Below are positions 8,522-18,100 of a stretch of 64,000 nucleotides of DNA, one piece after another. The position numbers and the translations under genes are program-made. The stretch's first letter is position 1; each line of letters opens with the position of its first letter. Origin of the DNA: G965218495 sp965218495 (GTDB lineage: Bacteria; Bacteroidota; Rhodothermia; Rhodothermales; Bin80); contig OZ244626.1 in the NCBI GenBank assembly GCA_965218495.1, forward strand, positions 992,001-1,056,000, read 5' to 3'. Below the pieces are notes generated by a model, which ran no database searches, was not told where the DNA came from, and saw only the letters and a program-made list of their open reading frames with translations.

Positions 8522-9184
8522 TTGGGGCACGTAACGGTTATTGTTCCCGCTGCTGGGCGGGGCTCACGCATGGGCGGGCCTCGAAAGCAGTTTCGGGCCG
8601 TTGACGGAGTACCGTTACTCCTCCACACGCTGCGCGCCTTACGGCGCTGTAAGGACGTTGACAGCATTGTTGTAGCGATGCCTGATGACCAAGGTTTGAA
8701 TGGCTTCCCTCCTGATTTGGGCGTGCATGCCGTGATCGTTGGTGGGGCCACGCGTCAGGATTCCGTGGCACGTGCCATGAAGGTTCTGCCACGGGCCGCA
8801 GACGTGATTCTGGTTCACGACGCGGTGCGCCCATTCATTGAGGCTCGACAGGTAAGCGCCGTGATTACTGCAGTGCGAGAATCGGGCGCTGCGGCGCTGG
8901 CGGTGCCGGCGACGGACACGATGCGGTATGGGTGTGGCGACCACTTCACAACTGCAGTCTCGCGAGACGGCCTGTTCCACATGCAGACGCCTCAAGGGTT
9001 TAAGCGGCAGATCCTTGAGAAGGCCATCGCAGCAGCCGAGTCGGCAGAAACAGACGAGGTCGCCCTCGTGCAGCGTTTGGGGCATCTTGTCACCGTCGTG
9101 CCAGGTAGTCGCAGCAACGTGAAGATCACCACGGAAGAAGACTGGAAATGGGCCACTATGCACTGGCCTTCTTCGGGTACATAG
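8522..9184 (+). CDS. ispD: 2-C-methyl-D-erythritol 4-phosphate cytidylyltransferase (TTG start)
   Basis: IspD activates methylerythritol phosphate with CTP in the MEP pathway to isoprenoids. The 220-residue protein begins with the nucleotidyltransferase signature VIVPAAGRGSRMGGPRKQF and contains VHDAVRPF and a C-terminal KITTEEDWKWA. No ATG or GTG precedes the signature in frame, so a TTG at 8522 is the only reasonable start; the first ATG lies within the signature and would remove the nucleotide-binding loop. It is located between queA and ispF and is probably co-transcribed with ispF (six-base gap). Confidence 0.93.
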   Translation: MGHVTVIVPAAGRGSRMGGPRKQFRAVDGVPLLLHTLRALRRCKDVDSIVVAMPDDQGLNGFPPDLGVHAVIVGGATRQDSVARAMKVLPRAADVILVHDAVRPFIEARQVSAVITAVRESGAAALAVPATDTMRYGCGDHFTTAVSRDGLFHMQTPQGFKRQILEKAIAAAESAETDEVALVQRLGHLVTVVPGSRSNVKITTEEDWKWATMHWPSSGT

Positions 9185-9190
9185 GCAGCG

Positions 9191-9685
9191 ATGCGAATAG
9201 GGTTTGGATATGATGTTCATCGACTGGTGCGTGGCCATGCGATCACCATGGGTGGCGTCCGCATTCCCCACACCCACGGACTGTCCGGGCACTCGGACGC
9301 GGATGCGCTGCTCCATGCAATCGCTGATGCGCTGCTCGGAGCCTCAGCGTTGGGCGACATCGGACTGCACTTTCCCAGTTCGGATGAGCAGTACAAGGAT
9401 GCCGACAGCAGCGTGTTGCTGCAGGTCGTGGCTGGACGGGTGCAGGCCGCCGGATACCGCATTGCCAACGTTGACGCCACGGTGGCGCTGGAGCGCCCTA
9501 GGCTGCACCCGCATATCGGCGCGATGCGCGCAGCCATAGCGTCTGCCATAGGCGTATCCAAGGGCCAGGTATCCGTGAAGGCTACCACGACCGACACCAT
9601 GGGCTTCGTCGGCCGACAGGAAGGCATTGCAGCATGGGCGGTATGTCTATTAGAAAGCTGGCGCGATGACGACCGTCTTCAATGA
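9191..9685 (+). CDS. ispF: 2-C-methyl-D-erythritol 2,4-cyclodiphosphate synthase
   Basis: IspF closes the cyclic diphosphate in the MEP pathway, two steps after IspD. The 164-residue length is normal for this small trimeric zinc enzyme. Seen motifs: GFGYDVHRL (metal ligands Asp and His), LSGHSDADALLHAI, GDIGLHFP and the C-terminal KATTTDTMGFVGRQEGIAA. ispD and ispF are adjacent but separate here, not fused. The last 20 bases overlap the start of the DedA-family gene, which suggests coupled translation. Confidence 0.96.
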   Translation: MRIGFGYDVHRLVRGHAITMGGVRIPHTHGLSGHSDADALLHAIADALLGASALGDIGLHFPSSDEQYKDADSSVLLQVVAGRVQAAGYRIANVDATVALERPRLHPHIGAMRAAIASAIGVSKGQVSVKATTTDTMGFVGRQEGIAAWAVCLLESWRDDDRLQ

Positions 9686-10292
9686 CCTGGTAGCCCTCAT
9701 CGGCGAAGTGCCGGTGATCTGGGCCTACGGAATTCTGCTCTTGGCCGCCTACCTGGAAAATGTCTTTCCACCTGTACCAGGGGATGTCTGCATCATATTT
9801 GCAGGCTACCTCGCGGCTGCAGGCTCGCTCAATCTTCCGCTCGTAATTGCGCTGGGGACTGCGAGCGGCATACTGGGCTTCATGACGGTTTTTTATGTCG
9901 GACGCACGGCTGGTCACAGACTGGTTGACTCCCGGCGATTTCGCTGGATTGATAAGAATGCACTCGCAACGGTTGAGCGCTGGGCAGCGCGGTGGGGTGC
10001 CGGCGTTGTACTGCTGAATCGATTCCTTGCGGCGGTCCGAAGTGTCGTTGCGCTGAGCGTTGGCATGGGCGGCATGGAAAGCAAGCGGGCGCTGGTGCTG
10101 TGCGCCGTAGCAGCACTGGCCTGGACAAGCCTGCTTGCATGGGCAGGGTACGTTACCGGAGAAAACTGGGAGCGCATCTTGGGCTTGCTGTCCGAGTACA
10201 GCCGGATCGTCCTAATAGTCATAGCCGTAATCATCGGTGTAGCATTTTGGCGATACATGCAAGCAAAGAAGCGGGCCAGCTCAGGTGAATAG
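9666..10292 (+). CDS. DedA family inner-membrane protein
   Basis: A 208-residue protein with about five hydrophobic segments. The early motif AYLENVFPPVPGDVCIIFAGYLA matches the DedA/SNARE-associated domain (E-x-x-x-P-x-P-G-E/D), and FYVGRTAG and RFLAAVRSVVALSVGMGGM fit the conserved glycine/arginine region. DedA proteins are thought to move or flip membrane lipids such as undecaprenyl phosphate and to support the proton-motive force; which lipid this one handles cannot be told. It overlaps ispF by 20 bases, a plausible link because undecaprenyl phosphate is an isoprenoid. It ends just before the tRNA cluster. Confidence 0.88.
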   Translation: MTTVFNDLVALIGEVPVIWAYGILLLAAYLENVFPPVPGDVCIIFAGYLAAAGSLNLPLVIALGTASGILGFMTVFYVGRTAGHRLVDSRRFRWIDKNALATVERWAARWGAGVVLLNRFLAAVRSVVALSVGMGGMESKRALVLCAVAALAWTSLLAWAGYVTGENWERILGLLSEYSRIVLIVIAVIIGVAFWRYMQAKKRASSGE

Positions 10293-10311
10293 GAAAGGCC
10301 ATGACGGGCAC

Positions 10312-10384
10312 GCTGGCGTAGCTCAACCGGTAGAGCAGCTGATTTGTAATCAGCAGGTTGGGGGTTCGAGTCCCTTCGCCAGCT
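10312..10384 (+). tRNA. tRNA-Thr (anticodon UGU)
   Basis: A full cloverleaf can be drawn: acceptor GCTGGCG/CGCCAGC, anticodon stem GCTGA/TCAGC around loop TTTGTAA, and the T loop GGTTCGAGTCC region. CCA is not encoded. It is the first of four tRNAs upstream of tuf. Confidence 0.95.
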
Positions 10385-10453
10385 CTTCACACTTTATTCT
10401 TTCCTGATGCTGGCACAGTTTGAATTGAAACGATTATAACAAGGTTGCAATCA

Positions 10454-10535
10454 GGGCAGGTACCCAAGCGGTCAACGGGGGCAGACTGTAAATCTGCTGG
10501 CTAAGCCTTCGGAGGTTCAAATCCTTCCCTGCCCA
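10454..10535 (+). tRNA. tRNA-Tyr (anticodon GUA)
   Basis: Acceptor GGGCAGG/CCTGCCC, anticodon stem GCAGA/TCTGC around CTGTAAA, and a long variable arm typical of class II tRNAs such as tRNA-Tyr. CCA is not encoded. Confidence 0.95.
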
Positions 10536-10540
10536 CGGCC

Positions 10541-10613
10541 GCGGGAGTAGCTCAGATGGTAGAGCATCAGCCTTCCAAGCTGAGGGTCGCGAGTTCGAAT
10601 CTCGTCTCCCGCT
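10541..10613 (+). tRNA. tRNA-Gly (anticodon UCC)
   Basis: Acceptor GCGGGAG/CTCCCGC, anticodon stem CAGCC...AGCTG around TTCCAAG with UCC anticodon, and T arm with GAGTTCGAATCTC. It follows tRNA-Tyr after five bases. Confidence 0.95.
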
Positions 10614-10618
10614 CCGCA

Positions 10619-10690
<72 letters not shown>

Positions 10691-10718
10691 CTCACTGGTA
10701 GCAACAAATACGGAGATC

Positions 10719-11909
10719 ATGGCAAAGGAGCATTTTCAGCGTACCAAGCCGCACGTGAACGTAGGCACGATTGGTCACGTGGACCATGGGAAGACGACGC
10801 TTACGGCGGCGATCACGAAGGTTTTGAACGAGCGTTTCGGGGGCACGGAGGTACGCTCGTTTGATTCGATTGACAACGCGCCCGAGGAGCGCGAGCGTGG
10901 GATCACGATTGCGACGGCGCACGTGGAGTACGAGACGAGCGCGCGTCATTATGCGCATGTGGACTGTCCGGGTCACGCGGACTATGTGAAGAACATGGTC
11001 ACGGGTGCGGCGCAGATGGACGGTGCGATCTTGGTGGTGGATGCTTCCGATGGACCGATGCCTCAGACGCGTGAGCACATTTTGTTGGCGCGTCAGGTGG
11101 GTGTGCCCTACATCGTGGTGTTCATGAACAAGGTGGACCTGGTCGATGACGAGGAGCTGTTGGAGCTGGTGGAGATTGAGGTACGGGAGCTGTTGGAGGT
11201 TTATGAGTTTCCCGGGGATGACGTACCGGTGGTGATGGGTTCGGCGCTGGGCGCGTTGAACGGCGAGCCGGAGTGGGAGGAGAAGATTTTGGAGTTGATG
11301 AGTCATGTAGACGGGTACGTACCGACGCCGGAGCGTGAGAAGGACAAGCCGTTTTTGATGCCGGTGGAGGATGTGTTTTCGATCACCGGGCGTGGGACGG
11401 TGGCCACGGGTCGGATCGAGCGCGGGATAGTGCGCACGGGCGAGAAGGTGGAGATCGTCGGGATTCGCGAGCAGGAGACGACCACGACGGTGACGGGTGT
11501 GGAGATGTTCCGGAAGATTCTGGACGAGGGTCAGGCCGGCGACAACGTGGGGCTGTTGCTGCGCGGGGTGCCCAAGGACGGGGTAGAGCGTGGCCAGGTG
11601 ATCGTTCACCCGGGTTCGATTACGCCGCACTACGCGTTTGAGTGCGAGGTGTATGTATTGAGCAAAGACGAAGGGGGACGGCACACGCCGTTTTTCAAGG
11701 GGTATCGTCCGCAGTTTTACTTCCGCACGACGGACGTGACCGGCGACATAGAGCTGCACGAGGGAGTGGAGATGGTAATGCCGGGCGACAACACGCAGTT
11801 CAAGGTGCAGCTGATCCAGCCGGTGGCGATGGAGCAGGGGCTGCGCTTTGCCATCCGGGAAGGCGGTCGGACCGTTGGCGCTGGCGTGGTAACTAAAATT
11901 CTTGACTGA
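10719..11909 (+). CDS. tuf: Elongation factor Tu
   Basis: EF-Tu carries aminoacyl-tRNA to the ribosome as a GTPase. The 396-residue length and all three domains are standard. GTP-binding motifs: GHVDHGKTTL (P-loop), RGITI (switch I threonine), DCPGHADY and NKVD. The C-terminal domain reads through to GAGVVTKILD. Base use is odd next to its neighbours: by hand count 12 of 25 Leu codons are TTG, all in the first 310 or so codons, while the start of rpoB uses CTG, CTC and CTT; Val GTG and Thr ACG are also strongly favoured. That could reflect expression-related codon choice or gene conversion with a second tuf copy. Confidence 0.98.
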   Translation: MAKEHFQRTKPHVNVGTIGHVDHGKTTLTAAITKVLNERFGGTEVRSFDSIDNAPEERERGITIATAHVEYETSARHYAHVDCPGHADYVKNMVTGAAQMDGAILVVDASDGPMPQTREHILLARQVGVPYIVVFMNKVDLVDDEELLELVEIEVRELLEVYEFPGDDVPVVMGSALGALNGEPEWEEKILELMSHVDGYVPTPEREKDKPFLMPVEDVFSITGRGTVATGRIERGIVRTGEKVEIVGIREQETTTTVTGVEMFRKILDEGQAGDNVGLLLRGVPKDGVERGQVIVHPGSITPHYAFECEVYVLSKDEGGRHTPFFKGYRPQFYFRTTDVTGDIELHEGVEMVMPGDNTQFKVQLIQPVAMEQGLRFAIREGGRTVGAGVVTKILD

Positions 11910-11915
11910 CGCCAC

Positions 11916-11988
11916 ACGGGCGTAGCTCAACTGGCAGAGCGGCGGTCTCCAAAACCGCAGGTTGTGGGTTCAAGTCCTACCGCCCGTG
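11916..11988 (+). tRNA. tRNA-Trp (anticodon CCA)
   Basis: Acceptor ACGGGCG/CGCCCGT, anticodon stem GCGGT/ACCGC around CTCCAAA, and T arm GTGGGTTCAAGTCCTAC. It lies between tuf and secE, as in many bacteria. It is the tRNA whose charging is presumably sensed by the trp leader in this window. Confidence 0.96.
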
Positions 11989-12008
11989 CACCATAGACAA
12001 CTACAGGA

Positions 12009-12209
12009 ATGAAGAAGCTTGTTGGTAAGTTTGAATCTTATTGCCGAGATGTGATGACGGAGATGCGGAAGGTGTCATGGCCGAAACGCAAGGAGCTGAC
12101 CGGCCACACGCTCATCACGTTGGTGGCCAGCGTCGCGTTGGCACTCTTTATCTTCGCGGCCGATCGTGTGATCAGCTTCATCCTGGATGTGATTTACCCC
12201 GGCGCGTAG
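12009..12209 (+). CDS. secE: Protein translocase subunit SecE
   Basis: A 66-residue single-span form of SecE, the clamp subunit of the SecYEG inner-membrane channel. The cytoplasmic amphipathic helix includes the conserved EMRKVSWPKRKE motif, followed by one membrane segment (about residues 35-62). Bacteroidota and many other bacteria have this short form in place of the three-span enterobacterial one. It is directly after tRNA-Trp and 24 bases before nusG, the usual secE-nusG pair. Confidence 0.95.
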   Translation: MKKLVGKFESYCRDVMTEMRKVSWPKRKELTGHTLITLVASVALALFIFAADRVISFILDVIYPGA

Positions 12210-12233
12210 TCACTCGCCACCTCGAGAATCCCC

Positions 12234-12800
12234 ATGAAAACCAGTAGCGAACCCACCCTGCACTGGTATGTGCTCCGCACCTTTACGGGACAGGAGAAGA
12301 AGGTCAAGATGTTCCTGGAGAATGAGGTACGTGAAGAGGGCTGGGAGCACAAGGTCCAGGAGATCCTGATCCCTACGGAAACTGTCTTCGAGATGCGCGG
12401 CGGCAAGAAGCGCACGCGCGAAAAGTCATTCTTCCCTGGCTACGTTCTCGTACGCATGGCGATGGATGGGCAGCTCAGACACTTCTTCAATGACCGATCC
12501 AAGCCCTGGCCGTCCAAGGTAGACTTTCTGGGGCCCAACAATGAACCGACCGCTCTGCGCCCCCACGAGGTCGATAGAATCCTCGGTCGCGTTGCCCACG
12601 CCAAAGACAGTGGCGAGAAGCCCGAGATGCCCTTTGTTCCGGGTGACTCGGTCAAGGTCGTTGATGGACCATTCAACAACTTCAGCGGGGTTGTCGATGA
12701 AGTCTTCCCGGACAAGATGAAGGTGCGCGTAATGGTGTCCATCTTTGGCCGCAAGACGCCACTGGAGCTCGACTACCTGCAGGTCGAGCGCGACAATTAA
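12234..12800 (+). CDS. nusG: Transcription termination/antitermination factor NusG
   Basis: NusG binds RNA polymerase beside rpoB/rpoC products and couples transcription to translation or Rho. The 188-residue protein has the NGN domain starting WYVLRTFTGQEKKVK with FFPGYVLVRM, and a C-terminal KOW domain with FVPGDSVKVVDGPFNNFSG and VFPDKMKVRVMVSIFGR. Length and domain order are normal. It is between secE and the ribosomal protein genes. Confidence 0.97.
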   Translation: MKTSSEPTLHWYVLRTFTGQEKKVKMFLENEVREEGWEHKVQEILIPTETVFEMRGGKKRTREKSFFPGYVLVRMAMDGQLRHFFNDRSKPWPSKVDFLGPNNEPTALRPHEVDRILGRVAHAKDSGEKPEMPFVPGDSVKVVDGPFNNFSGVVDEVFPDKMKVRVMVSIFGRKTPLELDYLQVERDN

Positions 12801-12890
12801 TTTCCCGTGAACTACACCTGGTTGGAACTATATCGTTTGAGAATCTTACTACGAGGTTGCGTGCGCATTTGACATCCCCGCGAAGACTTT

Positions 12891-13316
12891 ATGGCAAAGC
12901 CTGTAGATAGCCTGATCAAGCTGCAAATCAAGGCGGGGCAGGCTAACCCTGCGCCACCAATCGGGCCGGCACTGGGACAGCACGGCGTCAACATTATGGA
13001 GTTCTGCAAGCAGTTCAACGCTGCCACGCAGGACCGCATGGGGCTTTTGCTGCCGGTAGTGATCTCGGTCTACAAGGATAAGACGTTCAGCTTCATCGTC
13101 AAGAGTCCTCCCGCGGCCGTTCTGCTGAAGAAGGCTGCTGGCATAGAGAAAGGTTCCGGTGATTCGATTCGCCAGAAAATTGGTGTGGTATCCTGGGATG
13201 ACTGCCGCGCGATAGCCGAGCAAAAGATGGCCGACCTCAACGCGTTAGACCTAGAAAAGGCGGCATCCATGATTGCAGGCACCGCCCGCTCCATGGGCCT
13301 TCGTGTCCAACGGTAG
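12891..13316 (+). CDS. rplK: Large ribosomal subunit protein L11
   Basis: A 141-residue protein of the 50S GTPase-associated centre that binds 23S rRNA. The N-terminal KLQIKAGQANPAPPIGPALGQHGVNIM is the classic L11 signature, and the C-terminal domain ends GTARSMGLRV. About 90 bases separate it from nusG; that gap contains an AT-rich TATATCGTTTG which might be part of a promoter but is not a clean match to the known Bacteroidota consensus. rplA follows. Confidence 0.97.
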   Translation: MAKPVDSLIKLQIKAGQANPAPPIGPALGQHGVNIMEFCKQFNAATQDRMGLLLPVVISVYKDKTFSFIVKSPPAAVLLKKAAGIEKGSGDSIRQKIGVVSWDDCRAIAEQKMADLNALDLEKAASMIAGTARSMGLRVQR

Positions 13317-13375
13317 CACGGTGCCCGTTGCGGGAGCCGTTACGGCGGCGCTATCACCGCAAAACGCAAACCTAC

Positions 13376-14086
13376 ATGTCCAAAAGAGGAAGGCGATACT
13401 TGGCGGCCCGGCAGGCAGTGCAGGACGCCGGTGGGGGGCCGTTCACCTTTGCCGAGGCAACCTCGGTGCTCAAGAACGCGGCTAAGAACAAATTCAACGA
13501 GTCGGTTGACATTGACCTTCGGCTCGGCGTGGATCCACGCCATGCGGACCAGATGGTACGTGGCAGCGTGACGCTGCCTCATGGCACGGGAAGGGAGCGA
13601 CGGGTCCTGGTGATGGCTAGCCCGGCCAAGCAGGATGAGGCAATACGGGCCGGCGCAGACCATGTAGGACTGGACGACTATGTCAAGCGCATCCAGGAAG
13701 GCTGGACGGACATTGATGTCGTTATTGCCACGCCGGATGTTATGTCAAAGGTGGGCCGGCTGGGACGCATTCTGGGGCCGCGAGGCCTGATGCCGAACCC
13801 GAAAAGCGGCACGGTTACGATGAATGTTGCGGCCGCTGTCAAGCAGGTGAAGGCCGGCAAGATTGACTTCCGGGTCGATAAGCAGGGCAATCTGCATACC
13901 GGGATCGGGCGTTTGTCGTTTTCCGACAAGCAGCTTCACGAAAACGCACAAGCGTTCATGCTTGAAGTGCTGCGCCTTAGGCCGGCGTCGACTAAAGGCA
14001 CGTACGTCCGGTCCATTACGCTCTCTACTACCATGGGGCCCGCGATCCCGGTCGCGCGCACGGAAGCGATCAACATCGCGCGATAG
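13376..14086 (+). CDS. rplA: Large ribosomal subunit protein L1
   Basis: A 236-residue protein of the L1 stalk, involved in E-site tRNA release, and in many bacteria an autogenous repressor of the rplKA mRNA. The start is the ATG giving MSKRGRRYLAARQ, matching the family; an open frame reaches 16 codons further upstream without family similarity. Core motifs include DIDLRLGVDPRHADQMVRG, GRILGPRGLMPNPKSGTV and a C-terminal KGTYVRSITLSTTMGP. Confidence 0.97.
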   Translation: MSKRGRRYLAARQAVQDAGGGPFTFAEATSVLKNAAKNKFNESVDIDLRLGVDPRHADQMVRGSVTLPHGTGRERRVLVMASPAKQDEAIRAGADHVGLDDYVKRIQEGWTDIDVVIATPDVMSKVGRLGRILGPRGLMPNPKSGTVTMNVAAAVKQVKAGKIDFRVDKQGNLHTGIGRLSFSDKQLHENAQAFMLEVLRLRPASTKGTYVRSITLSTTMGPAIPVARTEAINIAR

Positions 14087-14090
14087 CCTA

Positions 14091-14621
14091 ATGCCACTTA
14101 CCAGAGAACAGAAGGCGGCCGAGGTTGCTGCGGTGACCGTAATGCTGAATGATAGCACGGCCGTTTACCTTACGGATTTTATGGGGCTGAACGTTGAACA
14201 GCTCAACCAGCTTCGCGGAAATTTCCAGCGGTCAGGCGTGCAGTACCGTGTCGTTAAGAACACGCTCCTGCGTATCGCCCTGGAGGACATTGGCGGGTAT
14301 GAGGGGCTTTATGAACACCTAAGCGGACCTTCTGCCGTAGCCTTTTGTGTCGACCCGTCCGCGGCCGCCCGCGTGATCAAGCGCTTCAAGATTGACACCA
14401 GCCAGTTGCTGCCGGCACTCAAAGTTGCGTACGTGGACGGCGCAGTGTTCGCCGGCGACCAGATTGATGCGCTAGCGGCTCTGAAGTCGAAAGAAGAATT
14501 GCTGGGAGATGTGGTCGGGTTGCTACTGTCACCAATGGCCAACATCGCTGGCGCAATCCAGGCGCCCGGCGCCACCCTTGCGGCAATCTTGGAGACTCTG
14601 CACGAAGAAGCACCATCATAG
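14091..14621 (+). CDS. rplJ: Large ribosomal subunit protein L10
   Basis: A 176-residue protein that anchors L7/L12 dimers to the 50S subunit. The start MPLTREQKAAEV is four bases after the rplA stop; the longer open frame runs through rplA and is discarded. Motifs: VYLTDFMGLNVEQLNQLR and VVKNTLLRIALE in the rRNA-binding part, and the C-terminal helix that binds L12. Confidence 0.95.
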   Translation: MPLTREQKAAEVAAVTVMLNDSTAVYLTDFMGLNVEQLNQLRGNFQRSGVQYRVVKNTLLRIALEDIGGYEGLYEHLSGPSAVAFCVDPSAAARVIKRFKIDTSQLLPALKVAYVDGAVFAGDQIDALAALKSKEELLGDVVGLLLSPMANIAGAIQAPGATLAAILETLHEEAPS

Positions 14622-14694
14622 ACTCACTACCATCCCTTAATGTGCGGCGCAGCCCAAAGACGGGCCGAGACCGCCGCAGGAAAACACTAATACC

Positions 14695-15075
14695 ATGGCT
14701 GATATCAGCACCCTCGCAGAACAACTCGTAGCACTCACGATCAAGGAGGCCGCGGAGCTTGCCAAGCTTCTGGAAGAGAAGTACGGCATCAGGCCGGCGG
14801 CCACGGCCGTCGCCGCCATGCCAGCAAACGGCGCTGGTGACGGTCAGGTCGAGGTCGCGGAGCAAACAGAGTTCGCCGTCATCCTCAAGAACTTTGGCAA
14901 AGCCAAGATAGCGGTCATCAAAGAGGTGCGCCAGATCACAGGCCTGGGCCTCAAGGAAGCCAAAGCGCTGGTTGACGGCGCGCCGAAGGAGGTGAAGGAA
15001 GGCGTTTCAAAGGAAGAGGCAGAAGAGATTCGGCAGCGCATGGAAGCCGTCGGTGCCGAAATCGAGGTCAAGTAA
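14695..15075 (+). CDS. rplL: Large ribosomal subunit protein L7/L12
   Basis: A 126-residue stalk protein that recruits translation factors. The N-terminal dimerisation helix (LAEQLVALTIKEAAELAKLLEEK) is joined by an Ala-rich hinge to the C-terminal domain KNFGKAKIAVIKEVRQITGLGLKEAKALVDGAP, which is nearly invariant in the family. A 73-base gap after rplJ includes a GC-rich inverted repeat of unclear role. Confidence 0.97.
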   Translation: MADISTLAEQLVALTIKEAAELAKLLEEKYGIRPAATAVAAMPANGAGDGQVEVAEQTEFAVILKNFGKAKIAVIKEVRQITGLGLKEAKALVDGAPKEVKEGVSKEEAEEIRQRMEAVGAEIEVK

Positions 15076-15117
15076 GAACCTCGGCCGCTCACTAAAGGAA
15101 TCGTAGTTCAGCCGCAT

Positions 15118-18100
15118 ATGCCCACACGAAATGGTCAGCAGGGGTACAACGGACGCATCAGCTTCGCGAGTACGCGGTCCGTCCTCGATTTTCCCGACTT
15201 TCTCGCAGTCCAGCTCAAGTCGTTCAGCGACTTCGTGCAGGCAGACGTTCTTTCCGCAGACCGCCAGAACCAAGGGCTTCAGGCGGTCTTCAACAGCCAT
15301 TTCCCGATTGAAGACAGTCGGCAGCGGTACAAGCTGGAGTTTCTGCACTATTCCATGGATGCGCCCATGCATTCCATGGAGGAATGTATTGCTCAGGGCC
15401 TGACCTATTCGGTTCCGCTGAAGGCCACGCTGCGCCTCTCTGCCCAGGACGACGATGACGATGACGATCCGGAAGAGTCCGTAGAGCAGGAGGTGTACCT
15501 CGGCATCATCCCGCAGATGACGCCGCGCGGCTCGTTTGTGATCAATGGTGCCGAACGCGTAGTGGTGTCTCAGCTGCATCGCAGCCCGGGCGTTTTCTTT
15601 GGCCAGAGCACGCACCCCAACGGTACGAAGCTGTATTCGGCACGTGTAATTCCGATCCGGGGCTCTTGGATTGAGTTCTCAACCGATGTACAGAACGTAC
15701 TCTGGGTCTATCTGGACCGGAAGAAGAAGCTGCCTGTCACGACGCTGCTGCGTGGACTGGGGCACAGCTCCACACAGGAGATCGTGACAATATTTGAGCT
15801 GGCCGACCGCGTGCAGTCGAACACGAAGCGCAACTTCAAGCAGGGGATAGGCCGGGCTCTCGCGATCTCCGTAATTGTCAGCGTTAAAGTTGCGGAGCAT
15901 ATCGACGAAGACACCGGAGAGATTCTGGAGGAGGAATTTGCCGACAAAGTCCTGCTGCCCGCAGGCCATGAGCTCACGGCTGAGGATTACCTACTGTTCA
16001 AGGAGTGCGGCGTCACCGAGCTCTTTGTTATGCGCCAGGATGCGGACGACGATGACGCGCAGGACAATAGCACGCTGCTGAAGACGCTTGACAAAGACCC
16101 CACAACCAACCAAAAGCAGGCACTGCAACACATCTACAGGCGGCTGCGCGAAACGGATCATGACGCGCCGGATGAAGACGTAGCCAGGCGCGAATTGATG
16201 CGGATGTTTTCGCGAATCGATCTGGGCGAGGTGGGGCGCCACCGGATCAACAAGCGGCTTGACCTCAACGTCGAGTCAGAAAACCGGTCCCTGGAGGCAC
16301 ATCATATAATCGACATCGTCACTGCCATCGCGAAGAGGCTGGTGGCACTGCGCAGTGGAGAGGGAAGTCCGGACGACATCGACCACCTGAGCAATCGCCG
16401 GGTGCGCACCGTGGGTGAGCAGTTGGGACAGCAGTATTCGCTCGGGTTGGCTCGCATGGCGCGTACCATTCGAGAGCGTATGAACCTCCGGGACGCGGAC
16501 CTGCTGACACCGCAGGACCTGGTTAATGAGCGCACGGTCCGGAGCGTGATTAACACGTACTTCGGCACCAGCCAGCTCAGCCAGTTCATGGACCAGACCA
16601 ACCCCCTGTCGGAGCTTACTCACAAGCGCAGGATGTCGGCCTTGGGTCCGGGCGGCCTTACACGGGAGCGTGCTGGGTTTGAGGTTCGCGATGTGCATTA
16701 TACGCACTATGGGCGGTTGTGCCCTATTGAGACGCCGGAAGGCCCGAACATCGGCCTTATCTCCTCGCTATGTGTCCATGCGTTAATCAGTCCGTTCGGT
16801 TTCATTGAGACCCCGTACCGGCGCGTAGTGGACAGCAAGGTGACCAACGAAATCGCGTACCTGTCCGCTGAAGAAGAGGATCATGCCGTGATCGCGCAGG
16901 CAAATGCACGCATAGATCCCAATGGCCACTTCCTGGATGAGTGGGTGCGTTGTCGCTTCAGGGGCGACTTTCCAACGGAACGGCCTAATGATATTCAGTA
17001 CATGGATATCGCGCCGAACCAGATCGTGTCGCCGTCGGCGTCCATCATCCCTTTCCTGGAGCACGATGACGCCAACCGCGCACTCATGGGCTCAAACATG
17101 CAGCGCCAAGCCGTACCGCTTCTGCGAGCCGAGGCGCCGATCGTGGGGACCGGACTCGAACACCGCGTAGCACGCGATTCTCGCGCCGTAATTGTGGCCG
17201 CAGGCCGCGGCGTGGTAAAGTACGCCGACTCCCAGCGCATCATCATCAAGTATCGGCGTAGGGAGAGTGACGAGCAGGTCGCCTTTGAGGAGTCCATCAA
17301 GGAGTACCCGCTGGTAAAGTTTCGGCGTACCAATCAGGATACGTGCATCAACCAGAAACCGATCGTAAAAGTCGGGCAACGGGTCGAAAAGGGCATGGTT
17401 CTCACCGACGGGTTTGCGACCGACAAGGGAGAGTTGGCCCTCGGCAAGAATGTCCTGGTCGCCTTCATGCCCTGGCGCGGTTACAACTTCGAGGATGCCA
17501 TCGTGCTATCAGAGCGCCTGGTGTCGCACGACATCTTCACATCGGTACATATTGAGCAGTTTGAGCTGCAGGTCCGCGACACCAAGCGTGGCCAGGAGGA
17601 GCTTACGCGAGAGATTCCCAACGTATCGGAAGAGGCCACGAAGGACCTCGACGAGCGCGGCATTATTCGCGTAGGGGCAGAAGTCAAGCCGGGGGACATT
17701 ATCGTCGGCAAGATCACCCCCAAGGGTGAGACCGACCCCACGCCCGAGGAAAAACTGCTGCGTGCCATCTTTGGCGACAAAGCGGGAGATGTCAAAGATG
17801 CTTCATTGAAGGCGCCGCCCGGAATGAATGGCGTCGTAATCGACACGAAGCTCTTTAGCCGCCGGAAAGTTGACCCGGCCGCCAAAAAGCGGGAGCAGCA
17901 AGAGTTGGCGGAGATCGAAAAGCGCAAGGAGCGCGAAATTGAGGTCCTCCAGAACACGATGCAGCAGAAGTTCATTTCGATGGTCCTAGGTCGGATCTCC
18001 GACGGAATCTGGACCGTGGATGGGCGAGAGGTTGTGCCGCCAGGCGCCGAAATCAAGGCCATGCACTTCCAGGATGTGCGCATTCACGAACTGGATATGC

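Noticed and set aside
10419..10440. TTTG and TATAAC boxes upstream of tRNA-Tyr as a promoter
   Set aside because: The spacing between the boxes is too short for either a sigma-70 or a Bacteroidota-type promoter, so no promoter is claimed.
10692..11930. Long minus-strand frame of 412 codons across tuf
   Set aside because: It is an artefact of the GC-rich third positions of tuf; its composition is dominated by His, Arg and Leu and has no family features.
12826..12845. TATATCGTTTG upstream of rplK as a Bacteroidota -7 element
   Set aside because: It has one extra base compared with the TAnnTTTG consensus and no matching -33 element at the right distance.
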